A stretch of 64,000 nucleotides of DNA from Acestrorhynchus altus (taxonomy: Eukaryota; Chordata; Actinopteri; Characiformes; Acestrorhynchidae): the NCBI GenBank assembly GCA_034509495.1, contig CM067507.1, positions 26,960,385-27,024,384 of the forward strand, read 5' to 3'. This document shows positions 62,301 to 64,000 of this stretch, piece by piece. A model generated the notes under the pieces. That model was not told the origin of the DNA, searched no databases, and saw nothing but the letters and a program-made list of their open reading frames with translations. Every line of letters starts with the position of its first letter. Positions within the stretch are counted from its first letter, which is position 1. The position numbers and the translations under genes are program-made.

Positions 62301-63879
62301 AAATCCATTTTTAATGCTTTGTAATAACTACTGCTGAATCTCTAGCTGCCCTCAGCAGGTGATGACTTACCACACCATAAAGTTCCATTGTGGACAGTAA
62401 TAAATTTGAGTCCTTCACAATTCAGACTGAACTGTTTCTTCACCTTCAGAGTGCCAACTTCCCACACAATCACAAAGCCATCAGCGCTGCAGGAGTATAC
62501 CTGAGCATGACTTAAGAAGAAAGAAAAGCAGACTTTAAAAAATACATGTGAATGAACCTCAGCACTTTAGGGAAAATGTCACATGCAATACTACCACCTG
62601 CTGGACACCAACAAGACTTACAATATGGTTCTTATCTTTCTTTTCTGGAAAGTAGGAACGGAGGAGCGCAAACTAACACTCTTGGTTTTGTTTAATGTCA
62701 CTATAAGGAAGATTAAAACAGTATAACATTCATTTACCAGCAGTAACTTCCTCTAATGTCACATTTAGGAGAAGGTGAGTGAGGTGACTCTAATAGTGAT
62801 AAAAACCAGTAAATGAAATACAGCCTCAGGCTATAATATCTACCCTTCTAGCCTGTACAGTACTTGAGCCCTTTCCAAATTATTATAGGGCAACACCAGT
62901 GAAAATCCTGAAATAAAATGATCAGAAACGCAGGCTGGTCTTTGGATGTGTGCTATTATACAGAGATACAAGTGCATCTAAAAAAATTGAATATTTTGAA
63001 TATTTGAAGCTTTTCTTGTTCAAATTTTAATTCAAACCCATTACATTTAAGGTGAAACATTTCAAGCTTTTTGATATTTTGTTAAAATTGTGATACTGGC
63101 TTGTAATTATTCAAACCTGAATTTAAATATTGTAATAATATGAGATTCTGGATTTTATGAGCTATAAGCCATCCTGATCAACAGTTTAAAAAAGGTATGA
63201 AATATGTACATTTACAAGTAATGAATATAAAATCATTCGGATTATGAATGAACTTTTTATTTCTGAATGACCATTTTCAGCCTCTATTTATATGAATTTA
63301 ACCAGCTGTTTTTGTTACTGCACCTTTAAGATGGATATAAGATACATAAGCTTTGTTCTGACTGGTTGTCTTGTTTGGCAGCTCATTCTAAATGTACTCA
63401 GAGCTAAAATCAACAATTAGTACTCTACACAGAACCAAAACACACCACCATACTCTCCCGGAAATAACTGTCCACCTAAAGGACTGCACTGAGCACTAAT
63501 TCACACACCAGTAGCCAGTTCAACTGATCTCCATGTTTTTGGAACATGAGAGGAAACTAGTGTCCCCAGAAGAAACCCACACAGACAATTCAATCAAATT
63601 TCAGTTGCTTCTTGTGTCCCATTTACACAAAGTTCAACATATTCCATTACCTTCCAAATCTGCATCGAACAGGGATATCTAAGCATTTTATAATTAATGC
63701 AGCTGCTGCAAAAATCACCTGAACTTGGAACTCATCTCTTCCACAGCAAAGTCCATAACCTCGGCCCGATGCTCAGTGAGCTGCTTGTGGCAGGACATGC
63801 TGCGGGTGTTGATGATGTAAATCACTGAATCCTGAGAGCCAATCCACACCTGGTCTTGATCTAATCCCAGCATGCAGTT
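59139..63879 (-). CDS. dennd3: dennd3, 3' part: C-terminal WD40 region, five coding exons
   Basis: DENND3 is a DENN-domain guanine-nucleotide exchange factor for Rab12 acting in endosome/autophagy trafficking; its C-terminus is a WD40 propeller. Coding segments in transcript order: 63879-63719, 62510-62371, 62181-62063, 60485-60309, 59345-59139 (stop TAG at 59141-59139). All introns are GT-AG, phases match, and 267 codons plus stop are open. Diagnostic stretches shared with mammalian DENND3 are VWIGSQDSVIYIINT, SMSCHKQL, VYSCSADGFVIVWEV, GEIWASFSHSGE..VWAL, CMIRVKDQ, QKELQAHTDTV, LCSAEDRYVLSGS and the terminal GKIAIWK. The DENN domain exons lie beyond the right edge. Orientation is the same as ptk2. 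Confidence 0.95.
59640..59745 (-). repeat. tRNA-derived SINE head, minus strand
   Basis: On the minus strand, ggtcaccagttcgagaccc is a good RNA polymerase III B box, preceded by agcagccttgtgactgg. There is no complete cloverleaf, so it is not called as a tRNA. Confidence 0.55.
59745..59935. repeat. dispersed non-autonomous element, gtgttctctggaat family, copy 4 (3' part)
   Basis: ctcacagcaatgctccaaaa, atagtggaaagccttccctg and aataatgaatgagcaggtat match the right half of copy 1 in order. Confidence 0.75.
60309..60485 (-). CDS. dennd3: dennd3 coding exon (WD40 blade)
   Basis: Acceptor tgtgtgctgcag, donor GACCAG|gtatgt, 177 nt, phase 0 on both sides. It encodes LSVSIPSPPYVSQRGEIWAS through CVWALTDL to CMIRVKDQ. 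Confidence 0.94.
60486..62062. other. dennd3 intron with a probable MITE at about 61160-61530
   Basis: No exon seen. gctttcacacataccttgtt at the left and ccttcaggtgtgaaaatgca at the right are imperfect inverses, with agcaggtgtgaaaggacc internally; a probable MITE. Confidence 0.45.
62063..62181 (-). CDS. dennd3: dennd3 coding exon (WD40 region)
   Basis: Acceptor tatcggtag, donor GTAGAG|gtttgt, 119 nt. It encodes (G)AQDCIMEVRKNGVLHRKL to FSGFLLVVE. Less conserved against mammals, as expected for an inter-blade segment. Confidence 0.9.
62371..62510 (-). CDS. dennd3: dennd3 coding exon (WD40 blade)
   Basis: Acceptor cttttctttcttcttaag, donor TGTG|gtaagt, 140 nt. It encodes (S)HAQVYSCSADGFVIVWEV to VHNGTLWC. 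The AG 10 nt further in (gctcag) is in the wrong phase for the upstream exon and is rejected as the acceptor. Confidence 0.94.
62511..63718. other. dennd3 intron with a Tc1-type MITE at about 62965-63200
   Basis: acaagtgcatctaaaaaaat and tgaatattttgaatattt resemble a widespread fish Tc1-type non-autonomous element. No exon seen in the rest. Confidence 0.45.
63719..63879 (-). CDS. dennd3: dennd3 coding exon (WD40 blade), first in window
   Basis: Acceptor tctttgtgcccag, donor TTCAG|gtgatt, 161 nt. It encodes NCMLGLDQDQVWIGSQDSVI then YIINTRSMSCHKQLTEHRAE and on to SSKF. The VWIGSQDSVIYIINT block is the strongest DENND3 marker. Confidence 0.96.
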
Positions 63880-64000
63880 CTGGGCACAAAGATCAAAATG
63901 ACAAAATTGATTTTTATGTCCTGCTTTGATGAATTCTTTTAGTTTAAACAGGACTCAGACTAAAGTCCCACCAGGGGGCACTATACATTTTCATTGCTGA

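Overview
The window looks like nuclear DNA of a teleost fish, probably an otophysan (characin/catfish type). It has small exons in long AT-rich introns, many CA/TA/GATA microsatellites, Tc1-like elements, L2-type LINE tails, palindromic MITEs and tRNA-derived SINEs. There is no bacterial or plasmid architecture: ORFs without splice sites are background or simple-sequence artefacts. The species group is an inference from repeat style only.

Three genes, all read from the minus strand, can be built exon by exon with matching splice phases. (1) 57-17222: the 5' coding half of ptk2 (focal adhesion kinase), 11 coding exons from the start Met through the whole FERM domain into the linker before the kinase domain; the rest lies off the left edge. 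(2) 40778-56472: an uncharacterised gene of ten small exons encoding a 222-residue protein that I do not recognise, starting in a CpG-rich block at about 56.3-56.75 kb and ending at 40.78 kb. One of its exons appears to be only 8 nt. (3) 59139-63879: the last five coding exons of dennd3 (Rab12 GEF), encoding the C-terminal WD40 propeller and the stop codon; the rest lies off the right edge.

Between the genes: 17.2-40.7 kb is the ptk2 5' region or first intron. It holds repeats and a GC-rich block at 36.17-36.45 kb that may be the ptk2 promoter/first exon. 40.8-56 kb contains gene X introns carrying a decayed Tc1 transposon flanked by TA arrays, a Tc1 relic, a DNA transposon with an L2 copy nested inside it, SINEs and LINE tails. 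56.5-59.1 kb is intergenic with a long TA array and transposon relics.

PTK2 and DENND3 are also neighbours in human, but divergently arranged; here they are co-oriented with gene X between them. The most interesting points are gene X, its 8-nt microexon, and its terminal exon, whose stop codon sits inside a consensus splice donor that could in principle splice in frame to ptk2.
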